64,000 nucleotides of DNA from JACCYJ01 sp038198775 (GCA_038198775.1 JBBPZV010000034.1:1-64000); one strand, 5' to 3'; numbered from the stretch's first letter, positions 8,206 through 15,910 are shown. Program-made: numbers and translations. The notes: generated by a model from the sequence alone, not told the origin.

Positions 8206-9282
8206 TCAGCGGGGGCTGCTTGCCCGCACTGTGCCCGCACGAGCGGCGAGCACTTCCGCGATTGCGGCCCGTGTGGAGTCGTCGGGGTCGCCGAACATGT
8301 GCGCGTACGTGTCCAGCGTGGTCTTTGCGCTCGCGTGCCTGAGCCGAGCCTGCACAACCTTCACGTCCGCACCGCTGGCGATGAGCAAGCTGGCGAGGTA
8401 GTGCCGGAGGTCGTGATACCGGAAGCCGTCCGGTAGTCCCGGCACCCTGGCGCGAGCCGCCCGGAACGCCCGCTCCAGCGTCCATGGTGCGAGCTGGCGC
8501 CCGTACAGGTCGGTCAGCAGCGTCTCAGCCCGCCAGCCGGCGACGTGCGCGGACAGCTCGGCCGCCAGGTCGGCCGGGATCGGCACGGCGGTCCGCGAGG
8601 TCTCCGACTTCAGCGGCTCTGCCGGGTACTGCACCGCCGGGTGCACGATGCCGCGCATGAAATCAACATCGGACACCCTGAGCCCGCACGTCTCGGCCAG
8701 CCTCAGCCCGACGAACGCGCCGAGCAGGATCGCCGCCCGCAGATGCTCCGGCATCGCGTCGTGCAGCGCCCACACCTGCTCGGTGGTGGCGACGTAGGCC
8801 CGTTGCTTACCGGCACCCGGCGAGGTACGCCGCGAGCACGGCGACTTGGCCACGATGCCGTCATGCACGGCGTCGGAGAAGAGCTGCCCGAGCCGGGAGT
8901 GCAGCGCGTAGACGTAGGAGTCGGAGAGGCCCTCGGCGGAGAGCTGGGAAGTCCACGTTCGTACGTGCGACGGGCGCACCGCTGAGAGCGGCATCGCGCC
9001 GAACGCGGCCTTGATCCTGGCGATGTGGACCTCTGCCTGCCGCACCGTCGACTTCCGGTTCGTCCGGTAGCCGGCCAACCAGGTGTCGCACCACTCCCCC
9101 ACCGTCGTCCGGGCAGTCTTAGCGTCCAGCCACGTTCCCCGGTCCAGTGCGCTCTGCTGCTCACGCAGCCACCGCGCAGCGGCGAGCTTCCGAGCGAACG
9201 TCCGCTGATGCTCCCGACCCGTCTCCGGGTGCCGGTACCGCGCCCGCCACGAGTCACCGCGACGGGTGACGCCGCTACTCAT
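8206..9282 (-). CDS. int: tyrosine recombinase (integrase)
   Basis: Site-specific integrase of 358 aa. It has an N-terminal AP2-like arm-binding domain (DSWRARYRHPETGREHQRTFARK), a core-binding SAM-like domain (TVGEWCDTWLAGY...), and a catalytic domain with the conserved Arg in GAFVGLRLAE, HDLRHYLAS (HxLRH), the second His in RLRHAS and the nucleophile Tyr in TLDTYAHMF. It starts 33 nt inside the left attachment site with its 3' end facing attL, the usual arrangement. Its start overlaps the Xre gene by 8 nt, so repressor and integrase are probably co-transcribed leftward. Confidence 0.95.
   Translation of the reverse strand: MSSGVTRRGDSWRARYRHPETGREHQRTFARKLAAARWLREQQSALDRGTWLDAKTARTTVGEWCDTWLAGYRTNRKSTVRQAEVHIARIKAAFGAMPLSAVRPSHVRTWTSQLSAEGLSDSYVYALHSRLGQLFSDAVHDGIVAKSPCSRRTSPGAGKQRAYVATTEQVWALHDAMPEHLRAAILLGAFVGLRLAETCGLRVSDVDFMRGIVHPAVQYPAEPLKSETSRTAVPIPADLAAELSAHVAGWRAETLLTDLYGRQLAPWTLERAFRAARARVPGLPDGFRYHDLRHYLASLLIASGADVKVVQARLRHASAKTTLDTYAHMFGDPDDSTRAAIAEVLAARAGTVRASSPR
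8220..8240 (+). repeat. left copy of a 21-bp satellite-end repeat (possible integrase arm site)
   Basis: TTGCCCGCAC followed by a second TGCCCGCAC. The same 21 bp with one mismatch recurs at 16675-16695 near attR in the same orientation. Each copy itself holds two near-identical 9-mers. Arm-type integrase sites are expected at these places; binding is inferred. Confidence 0.5.
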
Positions 9283-9676
9283 CGTCGCTCACGACCCCTC
9301 GCGCTCGGTCGTACTTCGCCTGCGCCTCCGCGAGCGCGGCCTTCGCTGTCGCTACCTGCTGGTCCGCCCGTTCGAGCTGACGCTGGGCGGCCAGTACGTC
9401 GAACAGCAAGCCGGTCTCTTCCGAGTCCGGCGCCATTCTGATCCTCAGTAGATCGTGAATACCGACCCCCAACAGGCCGGCGAGTGCGTAGACCTCACCG
9501 ACTGGCACCGGACGCTCCGCGGCCTCGGTCTTGGCCACCGTGGTCTGCCGCCACGAGAATCCGAGGCCGACCATCGCGTCGGCCACCTGCTGCTGGGAGA
9601 GCCCGCGTGCCTGCCGGAACCCCCGCAAAGTGGCCCCCACCTGCTGCTCGACCGTTGACTCTGGTTGATTCGCCAT
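9275..9676 (-). CDS. Xre-family transcriptional repressor
   Basis: A 133-residue regulator. An HTH_3/Xre domain occupies about residues 10-70 (LRGFRQARGLSQQQVADAMV, then SWRQTTVAKTEAAERPV). A coiled-coil C-terminus (AAQRQLERADQQVATAKAAL) probably mediates dimers. The ATG (MANQPEST) is chosen over upstream codons because the domain starts right after it and it faces the divergent HTH gene across a 97-bp promoter region. It is the likely lysogeny repressor of the satellite. It overlaps the integrase by 8 nt. Confidence 0.85.
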   Translation of the reverse strand: MANQPESTVEQQVGATLRGFRQARGLSQQQVADAMVGLGFSWRQTTVAKTEAAERPVPVGEVYALAGLLGVGIHDLLRIRMAPDSEETGLLFDVLAAQRQLERADQQVATAKAALAEAQAKYDRARGVVSDDE

Positions 9677-9773
9677 GGGGGTAACCGTATCATCCCGCCT
9701 AGGGTTGACAAGGACTTTCATCCATGTAATTCTCGTGAGGGTAGACGCGCCACCCCTAGAGAGGTTGACCCCG
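9677..9773. promoter_or_regulatory. divergent control region of the satellite
   Basis: A 97-bp intergenic stretch, AT-richer than its surroundings, between the Xre gene (left) and the HTH gene (right). A perfect -35 TTGACA lies at 9705-9710 facing right; with a 17-nt spacer the -10 would be the weak AATTCT at 9728-9733. Two GGTTGAC-like words (9703-9709 and 9763-9769) and two CCTAG words could be repressor sites. This is the natural switch point between maintenance and induction. Confidence 0.5.
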
Positions 9774-9965
9774 ATGAGCGAAATCCTGTCCATGGAGGAC
9801 GTTGCCGAACAGGTCCGCCGCCCCGTGGCCACGCTGAGGTTCTGGCGTCACCAAGGCACTGGACCTCGGTCGTTCAAGCTTGGCGGCCGGGTCGTGTACA
9901 AGGCCGCCGACGTAGAAGCGTGGATCGAAGAGTCCTACGCCGCGGACCCGGTGCCTGCGGCATGA
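9774..9965 (+). CDS. small MerR/AlpA-like HTH protein (probable excisionase)
   Basis: A 63-residue protein made almost entirely of a winged-helix excisionase-type domain: MEDVAEQVRRPVATLRFWR, then FKLGGRVVYKAADVEAWIEE. This fold is shared by Xis/AlpA factors that assist integrases and activate early genes. The ATG is 8 nt behind an AGAGAGG stretch. Its TGA overlaps the next ATG (ATGA). Confidence 0.8.
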   Translation: MSEILSMEDVAEQVRRPVATLRFWRHQGTGPRSFKLGGRVVYKAADVEAWIEESYAADPVPAA

Positions 9966-10072
9966 ACCAAGACGACGAGGGTCGCCCGCCGGCGACCCTC
10001 GCAAACCCGTCTACCCCACCGCCAAGTGAAGTCTTCGGTGCCCACAGACTACGCCACGGTGCGCCGTGTTGA
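9962..10072 (+). CDS. 36-residue protein, translationally coupled, unknown
   Basis: ATGA overlap with the HTH gene and overlap of its own stop with the start of the next gene (GTGTTGA) argue that this short frame is translated. The product (MNQDDEGRPPATLANPSTPP...) is Pro-rich and probably unstructured. No family recognised; it may serve mainly as a translational bridge. Confidence 0.45.
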   Translation: MNQDDEGRPPATLANPSTPPPSEVFGAHRLRHGAPC

Positions 10073-10491
10073 CGGCGCGAATCGTCGTGGGGAGGCAGGA
10101 GGCTAAGGCTTTCGTCCCTTACGAGACGAGAAGCATCCCGAAGTCGTTTCCAGGGAAGCGGTGGGATCCGGTCGGCAAGCACTGGACCGTGTCCGTCGAC
10201 TTCGTGGACGCTCTGGCCGACGCCCTCCGGGTGGCCGGCTGCGAAGTGTTCATCACGCACCCTAACGGCGCGTCGTGGACGTCCGGCTCGACCAGCCACG
10301 GCACCAGATCCACCCCCGCCGCGGACTGGGCCGACCAGGTGTTCACCGCCGTCGGCCCCGACCGCGTGGATCTGGTGTTCCGGGCGCTCAGCAAAACTCT
10401 CCACCCTGACGCGGCCGCTGGGGACACGGTGTTGATGCAGCAGCTCAACGGTGCCCGCGAGCGCGCCGCGTTCCGTCGGAGGTCAGCGTGA
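10066..10491 (+). CDS. HARP-like / J-domain-like phage protein
   Basis: A 141-residue protein. The first half (FVPYETRSIPKSFPGKRWD, then KHWTVSVDFVDALADALR) has the pattern of the HARP/SMARCAL1-type DNA-binding motif, seen in actinophage proteins. The second half (DLVFRALSKTLHPDAAAG, then LMQQLNGARERAAF) keeps the HPD tripeptide and flanking helices of a J-domain. The start is GTG 10066 or TTG 10069. The stop overlaps the primase start (GTGA). A role in replication with the next gene is inferred from position. Confidence 0.65.
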   Translation: MLTARIVVGRQEAKAFVPYETRSIPKSFPGKRWDPVGKHWTVSVDFVDALADALRVAGCEVFITHPNGASWTSGSTSHGTRSTPAADWADQVFTAVGPDRVDLVFRALSKTLHPDAAAGDTVLMQQLNGARERAAFRRRSA

Positions 10492-12632
10492 CCGCCGCCT
10501 ACGGGCTTTCCCTGTTCCCGCAGCACGCCCAAGTCCTGGCCGAGTCCGGCATCACACCCGACTATGCCCGAGCCCGCGGGTACGTCACCGTCGACACCAA
10601 GGCGCGCCTCGAGCGGCTCGGCGTCACCAAGGCCGGCCGCAACATCCCTGGGCTGCTCGTACCTCAGCTGCGGGCCGACGGCTCGACCTGGGGGTACCAG
10701 TACCGGCCCGATGTGCCCCGGCTGCGAGACGGGAAGCCGGTCAAGTACGAGACCCCCACCGGTCAGCGCAACGGTCTCGACGTGCCGCCTGGTGTCGGTG
10801 CCACCATCGCTGACCCCTCGGTGCCGCTGTGGGTCACCGAGGGTGTCAAGAAGGCTGACGCCGCCGCACTGGCCGGACTCTGCTGCGTCGCCCTGCCAGG
10901 CGTGTGGAGCTGGCGTGGAGGCAACGGCCACGGCGGCAAGACCGCCGTCCCAGACTGGCACGACGTGGCCCTGAACGACCGGCGCGTCGTCCTGGCGTTC
11001 GACTCCGACGTCGTGCGCAAGCGGGCCGTCCGAGGTGCGCTCGACGCGCTGGCCGGCTACCTGTCGAGCAAGGGCGCCAAGGTCGAGTACCTGCACCTTC
11101 CCGACGACGCCGACAAGACCGGGCTCGACGACTACCTCGCCGCCGGTCACGACGCCGAAGACCTGTGGAGGTTGGTGCGACCCGAGGCCCCGGAGCTGCG
11201 GGCCGCTGAGACCTCGGCTCCCACCGGCACGGGCGCGCCGACAAGACCGGCAACCTCGACGGCCGCGCCAGTGAGCTTGGCCGACGCGCTCGCCGTGTTC
11301 GGGCGCTGGCTGCACCTGGACGATGAGGCACCCGTGCTGGCCGTAGCCGCCGCAATGGTCGCCAACCTCGCCGATGGTGACCCGGTATGGCTGCTCGTGG
11401 TCGGGCCGCCGTCCGGCGGCAAGACGGAGATCCTGCAAGCCTGCGCCCCGCTGCCGTTCGTCATCGGCGCCGCCACCATCTCCGAGGCGGCGCTGCTGTC
11501 CGGCACCAGCAAACGGGAACGGGCGAGCGACGCCACCGGCGGCCTGCTGCGTCAGGTCGGCGCGTTCGGCATCCTGCTCGCCAAGGACTTCACCAGCGTC
11601 CTCAGCCAGAACAAAGACACCGCGAAGCAAGCGATGGCCGCGTTGCGCGAGATCTACGACGGCAGATGGGACCGTCCGGTCGGCACCGACGGCGGGCGGG
11701 TGCTGACGTGGGAAGGGAAGTGCGGTCTCGTCGGTGGCGTCACGCCGTCTTACGACAGGTACAGCGCCGTCATCTCCGCGCTCGGTGACCGCTTCATGCT
11801 GCTGCGCCTGCCCGACGTGAACGCGAAGGCGCAAGCCCTGTCGGCCCTGGACAACAGCGAGCACGAGAAACAGATGCGCACGGAGCTGGCCACGGCCATG
11901 ACGGGGCTCATCGCGGGCGCAGACCTGGCAGAGGTGCACCATCCGCTCAGCGACCCCGAGCGAGACCACCTGATCCGGCTGGCGACGTTCGCAGCCCGGG
12001 CCCGTACCGGAGTCGAGCGAGACGGGTACAGCGGCGAGCTGCAGGTGCTGCCCCAGGTGGAAGGTCCGGCGCGTCTGGTCAAGGCAATCCGGCGGCTGTA
12101 CGGCGCGCTCGGTGCCATCGGCGCAGACGACGAGACCAGGTGGGCCGTCGTGGTCCGGGTCGCCCTCGACTGCGCGCCCGCGATCCGCGTCCCGCTGATG
12201 AGGGAGCTGCTCAAGGCAGACGGCCCGTTGCGGACCTCTGAGCTGGCCGCCGCCGTGGGCATGGTCACCAAGACCGCGCACCGGCAGCTCGACGACCTGG
12301 CGCTGCTCGGTATCGCTGAGCGCAGCAAGGGTCACAGCGCAGACAACGCACCCGACCTGTGGCAGGCGGCAACGTGGCTTGCCGACTTCTGGCCGAGGCC
12401 ACCGTTGGTAGGACAGAGAAATACCCCCCAGCAAACAAGAAACTATAAGGAGGCTGTCGACGACAGCGCGACGCCCTCTAGCGCCGGTGGTACTTCTCTG
12501 TCCCACGAGACCGCGCCCCGGGTGGTTGACGACCTAGGGCTCGGCCGCCTGCCTGGCCGCTGCTCATCGTGCGGCGTCCACGTTGAGACCCAAGAACACC
12601 GCGCCGGCTGTCCCCAGCGGGATGCGCCGTGA
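10488..12632 (+). CDS. satellite primase/ATPase (DUF3854-type TOPRIM + AAA+ helicase-like)
   Basis: The largest satellite gene (714 aa), probably the replication initiator. The N-terminus has a DUF3854/TOPRIM-like region with VTEGVKKADAAALAGLCCVA and VVLAFDSDVV (acidic DSD). The middle holds an ATPase with Walker A VGPPSGGKTEIL (about residue 304) and a Walker B-like ILLAKDFTSVL, followed by a sensor region (GLVGGVTPSYDRYSAV). A winged HTH (LRTSELAAAVGMVTKTAHRQ) comes near residue 575. The extreme C-terminus has a CxxC...H...C zinc-like knuckle (CSSCGVHVETQEHRAGC). The domain mix resembles P4-alpha-like and phiRv primases, but the order makes it its own type. Confidence 0.8.
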   Translation: MTAAYGLSLFPQHAQVLAESGITPDYARARGYVTVDTKARLERLGVTKAGRNIPGLLVPQLRADGSTWGYQYRPDVPRLRDGKPVKYETPTGQRNGLDVPPGVGATIADPSVPLWVTEGVKKADAAALAGLCCVALPGVWSWRGGNGHGGKTAVPDWHDVALNDRRVVLAFDSDVVRKRAVRGALDALAGYLSSKGAKVEYLHLPDDADKTGLDDYLAAGHDAEDLWRLVRPEAPELRAAETSAPTGTGAPTRPATSTAAPVSLADALAVFGRWLHLDDEAPVLAVAAAMVANLADGDPVWLLVVGPPSGGKTEILQACAPLPFVIGAATISEAALLSGTSKRERASDATGGLLRQVGAFGILLAKDFTSVLSQNKDTAKQAMAALREIYDGRWDRPVGTDGGRVLTWEGKCGLVGGVTPSYDRYSAVISALGDRFMLLRLPDVNAKAQALSALDNSEHEKQMRTELATAMTGLIAGADLAEVHHPLSDPERDHLIRLATFAARARTGVERDGYSGELQVLPQVEGPARLVKAIRRLYGALGAIGADDETRWAVVVRVALDCAPAIRVPLMRELLKADGPLRTSELAAAVGMVTKTAHRQLDDLALLGIAERSKGHSADNAPDLWQAATWLADFWPRPPLVGQRNTPQQTRNYKEAVDDSATPSSAGGTSLSHETAPRVVDDLGLGRLPGRCSSCGVHVETQEHRAGCPQRDAP

Positions 12633-12793
12633 CCGGTCTGCCGTACGCCGTTGCCGTCGACCCGTGCGCCGTCTGCCGGTCCTCGCGCCCCGGCTGCGAC
12701 GCCCGCCGCGCCGCCTGCGCCGGTGGCTGCTGCACCGCCTGCACCCACCAACCCGACCCACGACCGCCAACAGCCGAGAGGACCGCACCGTGA
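12629..12793 (+). CDS. 54-residue Cys-rich mini-protein
   Basis: Too short for usual ORF cut-offs but framed by GTGA overlaps at both ends, with the primase stop before and the next GTG after, so very likely translated. Seven cysteines are arranged CxxC-x6-C-x6-C-x3-CC-x2-C between residues 13 and 38, suggesting one or two zinc sites. Nothing else is recognisable. It could be a nucleic-acid-binding or inhibitor peptide; that is inference only. Confidence 0.6.
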   Translation: MTGLPYAVAVDPCAVCRSSRPGCDARRAACAGGCCTACTHQPDPRPPTAERTAP

Positions 12794-13110
12794 ACGCCGA
12801 GTTGCTATCTCCCGAACCGGACCGGCAGGCCGCGTACGGCGCCCGCCTGCTCGCCGACGTCGAGGCCGAGCTGCTCGGCGACGACCCCGTGCTGCGCGAA
12901 CACCTGACCGAGCTGGCCGCCGACCTGCGCAGGTGGGACACCGCAGGCGCGCAAGCCGTCTGCGTGCACCTACGCCTCGCCGCCGAACCGCATGACGGCT
13001 ACGACGAGGACGACCTGACCCGTGCCCTCGCCGACTACGCCTTCGCGCGAGGGCTGGTGTTGACCCGGATCAGCGCGATCAACCAACACATGGAGGACCA
13101 CCGTGAGTGA
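12790..13110 (+). CDS. 106-residue helical satellite protein, unknown
   Basis: GTG start overlapping the previous stop. The product is acidic and helical (ARLLADVEAELLGDDPVL, HLTELAADLRRWDTAGAQ), with a second helical part ending ISAINQHMEDHRE. No family recognised. Its end overlaps the next gene by 8 nt. Confidence 0.6.
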   Translation: MNAELLSPEPDRQAAYGARLLADVEAELLGDDPVLREHLTELAADLRRWDTAGAQAVCVHLRLAAEPHDGYDEDDLTRALADYAFARGLVLTRISAINQHMEDHRE

Positions 13111-13600
13111 CACCGACCGACCCGACGACACCGCACCACCCGCCGAGACGACCGACGGCGCCGCCGCCGAAGCCGATCCAGGTGCCGGGCGTGAGCCGGA
13201 CAACGACGCCGCCGAGGCGGAGCCGACCCGCAAAGCCCGCAGCGAAGCCGCCGGCTACCGGCGCCGACTCCGCGACACCGAAGCCGAGCGGGACACGCTG
13301 GCCGCCGAACGGGACCAGCTCCGCACCCAGCTCGACGACCGCACCCGCGCCGACGTGGAGGCCCTCGCCGGCCAGCGGCTGCTCGACGGCTCCGATCTGT
13401 GGACCGCGACCACACTGGCCGACCTGCTCGACGACCAGGGCGACGTCGACCCCGCACTGGTGACTCAGGCTGTCGACCAGCTCGCCAAGTCGAAGCCTCA
13501 CTACGTGCGGTCCGCGCCGAGCTTTGATCTAGGACACCGCGGCGAGTCGGTCAAGGGTGAGGCCACGTTCGCCGACGTGCTCCGCGGCGGTCGGACATGA
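13103..13600 (+). CDS. acidic coiled-coil protein, scaffold-like
   Basis: 165 residues: an acidic, Ala/Pro-rich disordered N-terminus (about 1-40), a charged coiled coil (AAGYRRRLRDTEAERDTL, then AAERDQLRTQLDDR, about 48-85) and a compact C-terminal part (LLDGSDLWTATTLADLLD). This layout is common in phage scaffolding proteins, and it lies one gene upstream of the HNH and capsid genes. The scaffold role is inferred from shape and position. It overlaps the HNH gene by 4 nt. Confidence 0.6.
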   Translation: MSDTDRPDDTAPPAETTDGAAAEADPGAGREPDNDAAEAEPTRKARSEAAGYRRRLRDTEAERDTLAAERDQLRTQLDDRTRADVEALAGQRLLDGSDLWTATTLADLLDDQGDVDPALVTQAVDQLAKSKPHYVRSAPSFDLGHRGESVKGEATFADVLRGGRT

Positions 13601-13899
13601 GCACGGGCAACGAGCGCAACGGATCGACCCGGCGATGGCGCACGGTGCGGGCTCGCGTCCTCCGTCGCGATCCGATGTGCCTGATCGCGCTGGCAGGGTG
13701 CACGCGGGTCGCCGTCGAGGTCGACCACATCGTCCCCGTCGCAGCCGGCGGCGCCATGTTCGACCAAGCAAATCTTCAAGGCGCCTGTTTCCATTGCAAC
13801 CGGGCGAAGGGATCAGGCATCGGCCCCGCCCGGTGCCCGCACCACTGCTCGTGCGGTCGTCTCGCCTGCACCTGGACACCGAGGTCACGCGAGTGGTGA
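13597..13899 (+). CDS. HNH endonuclease
   Basis: A 100-residue HNH nuclease: VEVDHIVPVAAGG (His of the beta strand), FDQANLQGACFHCNRAKG (Asn and the final metal ligands), with structural CxxxxxxxC and CxxC zinc ligands (CLIALAGC, CFHC, CPHHCSCG). Phages often place such genes beside the terminase to help DNA packaging. Here the terminase itself is missing, so the nuclease may act with a helper's terminase. ATGA overlap with the preceding gene. Confidence 0.88.
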   Translation: MSTGNERNGSTRRWRTVRARVLRRDPMCLIALAGCTRVAVEVDHIVPVAAGGAMFDQANLQGACFHCNRAKGSGIGPARCPHHCSCGRLACTWTPRSREW

Positions 13900-14122
13900 T
13901 CGACCCGGGGGAGGACCCTCGAACCTCTCGCACGGCCATTCCTCGCCATTGGTCCGGTTTCTCTCCCCACCGTTTTCCAAATGGGTCGTAGTATGGCCCT
14001 GTCGGTGTTGCAGGTGGCCTGGATGCCCCTCAGCACCGCGCTAACAGCCCCAGGAGGGCGCCCGTACGGGCCGGTGGCCGTGTCGGTGACCGCTACCCGT
14101 TTCCCCTCCTGAGGAGCCTCCA

Positions 14123-14959
14123 ATGGCGCTTTACACCACCACCACGAACACCCGCGGCATTCAGCCCGACGGTTACGGACCGCTCGTCGTTCAACCCTTC
14201 ATGGCCGAGTCGGTCGCCGCCCAGGTTTCCACCACGGTGACCACCGGGTCGAACCGCTACCGGATTCCGGTCGTCACCGCTGACCCGACTGCAGCTTTCG
14301 TCGCCGAGGGTGCAGAGATTCCCATCTCAGACCCGACGCTGGCCGAGCTGACCGTCACCCCGGCGAAGGTCGCCGGCCTGACCATCGTGTCCCGTGAGCT
14401 GGCCGACGACTCCGACCCGGCCGCCGCGAACGTCGTCGGCGCCGGCCTGGCAAGGGATATCGCCCGCAGGGTCGACGAGGCTTTCTTCGGCTCCGCGTTG
14501 GCTCCGGCACCGTCCGGGCTCGGCGCGCTGTCCGGCGTGCAGACCTACGTCAACGCCTCAGCGTTCACGAACCTGGACTTCGCCGCCGAGGCCATCTCCA
14601 AGGCCGAGACGGTGGGCGCTGGGGTGACCGCGTTCGTGACGAACCCGGCGACCGCGTTGGCGCTGGCGAAGGTCAAGCAGGCGACCGGCTCCAACGCTCC
14701 GCTGCTCGGTGCCGACCCGACCGCGGCGACGTCCCGCTCGGTGCTCGGCGTTCCGCTGTACGTGTCGGCGTCGGTGGCGGCCAACACCCTGTGGGCGCTG
14801 GACCGCTCCCGGGTGTGGCTGGTGCTGCGAGAGGACACCACGGTCGAGGCCGACCGCTCGGTCTACTTCACGTCCGACAGGGTGGCCGTACGCGCGACGA
14901 TGCGTGTGGGCTTCGGGCTGGTGCACGCGCAGGCCGTGGTCAAGGTGACGACCGTCTGA
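14123..14959 (+). CDS. HK97-family major capsid protein
   Basis: A 278-residue capsid subunit. Its features are an N-arm (TNTRGIQPDGYGPLVVQPF), a spine and E-loop region (VVTADPTAAFVAEGAEIPIS), a P-domain (LAELTVTPAKVAGLTIVSRE) and the C-terminal A-domain strand with SDRVAVRATMRVGFGL. It lacks the N-terminal delta domain of classic HK97, and no protease is present. ATG start behind a GAGGAG site after a 223-bp gap that has its own possible -10 (TAGTAT). It is the only structural gene in the element. A capsid of altered size built with helper parts is the likely use. Confidence 0.88.
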   Translation: MALYTTTTNTRGIQPDGYGPLVVQPFMAESVAAQVSTTVTTGSNRYRIPVVTADPTAAFVAEGAEIPISDPTLAELTVTPAKVAGLTIVSRELADDSDPAAANVVGAGLARDIARRVDEAFFGSALAPAPSGLGALSGVQTYVNASAFTNLDFAAEAISKAETVGAGVTAFVTNPATALALAKVKQATGSNAPLLGADPTAATSRSVLGVPLYVSASVAANTLWALDRSRVWLVLREDTTVEADRSVYFTSDRVAVRATMRVGFGLVHAQAVVKVTTV

Positions 14960-15106
14960 TGGCCGGCACACGTCAAGGAGCAACGCTCAGCTGGTCACGG
15001 TTGGCGTGGTGTCTCTGAGCAGTTGTATCGCCGCACCGGTGTTTCTGTGTCGTATCAGACGTTGCGCAACTGGTCAGCAGCCAGCAAGTGGGAAGACGCC
15101 GCATGA
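14959..15106 (+). pseudogene. terminase-small-subunit-like HTH protein, split by a +1 frameshift
   Basis: ATG 14959 overlaps the capsid stop and reads MAGTRQGATLSWSRLAWCL before a TGA at 15016. In the +1 frame the sequence continues as EQLYRRTGVSVSYQTLRNW and ends SAASKWEDAA at a TGA (15104) that overlaps the next ATG. Joined at CTC-TGA, the two parts make one smooth helix-turn-helix of 48 residues. It is either a simple frameshift or a programmed one: the shift site resembles the CTT-TGA of prfB, although CTC is a poorer slip codon. Confidence 0.6.
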
Positions 15107-15651
15107 GTGCCGACCTAGTCGCACGACCTGACGTAGAAGCCGCTGTCCATGTGGAGTCGCGGCGCATCCTCGACGCCATCCGTGACAGCGCCTCATTGGA
15201 GGACGTGCGACGGCTGGCTGACCGGGCTGAAGCGTTGCGATTGTTGGCGCGTAAGGCCGGGGTGCAGTTGGAGTTCCAGAACGAAGCTGCCTACGCCCGG
15301 CTATGTGCGGAACGGGAGTTGGGTCAGCGGCTAGCAGCCATACCGCGTGACGGACGTGGGCACCCGGTCGAGGGTTCCATCGTGGAACCCTCGTTGGACG
15401 AGATTGGTTCCAAGGTCACCCGTCACCGTTGGCAGTCGGTGGCGTCGGTTCCTGGCCCGGACTTCGAGGCCTACGTCGAGACCGTCAACGCGCACCGCCG
15501 GGAGGTCGAGGTCACCGGCGGTGCGCGGGGTGGAGCAAAGGTGACAACGTGTCACCTTTGCCCCGACCGTACTCAGGGTCATTGGACAGACGGCGACCTA
15601 TCTCCCGTTCCGCACATAGCCGGGCGTAGGCAGCTTCGTTCTGGACGGTGA
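15103..15651 (+). CDS. satellite protein with rearranged C-terminus
   Basis: 182 residues. The first 130 are helical with RRLADRAEALRLLARKAG, FQNEAAYARLCAERELGQ and LAAIPRDG, a pattern known from phage proteins of the NEAAxxRxxAERxxG type whose function is unsettled. The last about 45 residues look foreign: they are encoded by a hairpin and by a 44-bp inverted copy of the gene's own segment 15275-15318. The native 3' end has probably been lost. The start overlaps the previous stop (ATGA) and the stop overlaps the next GTG. Confidence 0.6.
   Translation: MSADLVARPDVEAAVHVESRRILDAIRDSASLEDVRRLADRAEALRLLARKAGVQLEFQNEAAYARLCAERELGQRLAAIPRDGRGHPVEGSIVEPSLDEIGSKVTRHRWQSVASVPGPDFEAYVETVNAHRREVEVTGGARGGAKVTTCHLCPDRTQGHWTDGDLSPVPHIAGRRQLRSGR
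15275..15645. repeat. perfect 44-bp inverted repeat (15275-15318 / 15602-15645)
   Basis: Both arms are identical in reverse complement over 44 bp and enclose 283 bp. The left arm codes FQNEAAYARLCAER; the right arm lies in the last codons of the same gene. No transposase lies inside, so it is not an insertion sequence. Two smaller perfect hairpins (15369-15393 and 15535-15561) sit between the arms. Confidence 0.9.
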
Positions 15652-15800
15652 AGGTCAAGGTGCTCGACGGCTGGACTGTCTTCGACGGTCAGCAGCAGCG
15701 TGGCGGTGGCGAGCAGCTCGACGTCGACCGCGACCTGGCGGAGCGGTGGGTCGCCGCGGGTTGGGTCGAGAAGGTGGTCAAGGCGCCGCGGAAGCGGTAG
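15648..15800 (+). CDS. 50-residue phage head-region-like protein
   Basis: GTG start overlapping the previous stop (GTGA). The product begins VKVKVLDGWTVFDGQQ and ends AERWVAAGWVEKVVKAPRKR. The short beta strand followed by WVAAGWVE is typical of tiny proteins encoded just after capsid genes in actinophages; their function is not known. A strong hairpin 110 nt downstream probably ends this transcript. Confidence 0.55.
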   Translation: MKVKVLDGWTVFDGQQQRGGGEQLDVDRDLAERWVAAGWVEKVVKAPRKR

Positions 15801-15910
15801 AGGTCGGCGTCAACGCCGCCCCCGCCCGGATGGTCATCCCGGGTTTGTGGGGAGCGATGGCAGCGGAGGGTCTTATCCTTTCGGCCCGTTGAACCTGCCA
15901 GCGCCGACAC

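Noticed and set aside
10119..12506. Long minus-strand frame of 795 codons opposite the primase
   Set aside because: It is the antisense shadow of a gene with clear ATPase motifs; its composition (Gly/Arg/Gln/Val-rich) is typical of antisense frames in high-GC DNA.
14123..14959. Encapsulin nanocompartment instead of a phage capsid
   Set aside because: HK97 fold is shared, but the neighbours are integrase, HNH nuclease and primase, and there is no cargo protein with a targeting peptide. The ferritin-like gene at 18 kb is outside the element.
15275..15645. Insertion sequence bounded by 44-bp terminal inverted repeats
   Set aside because: The 283 bp between the arms hold no transposase and no target-site duplication; the left arm is normal coding sequence.
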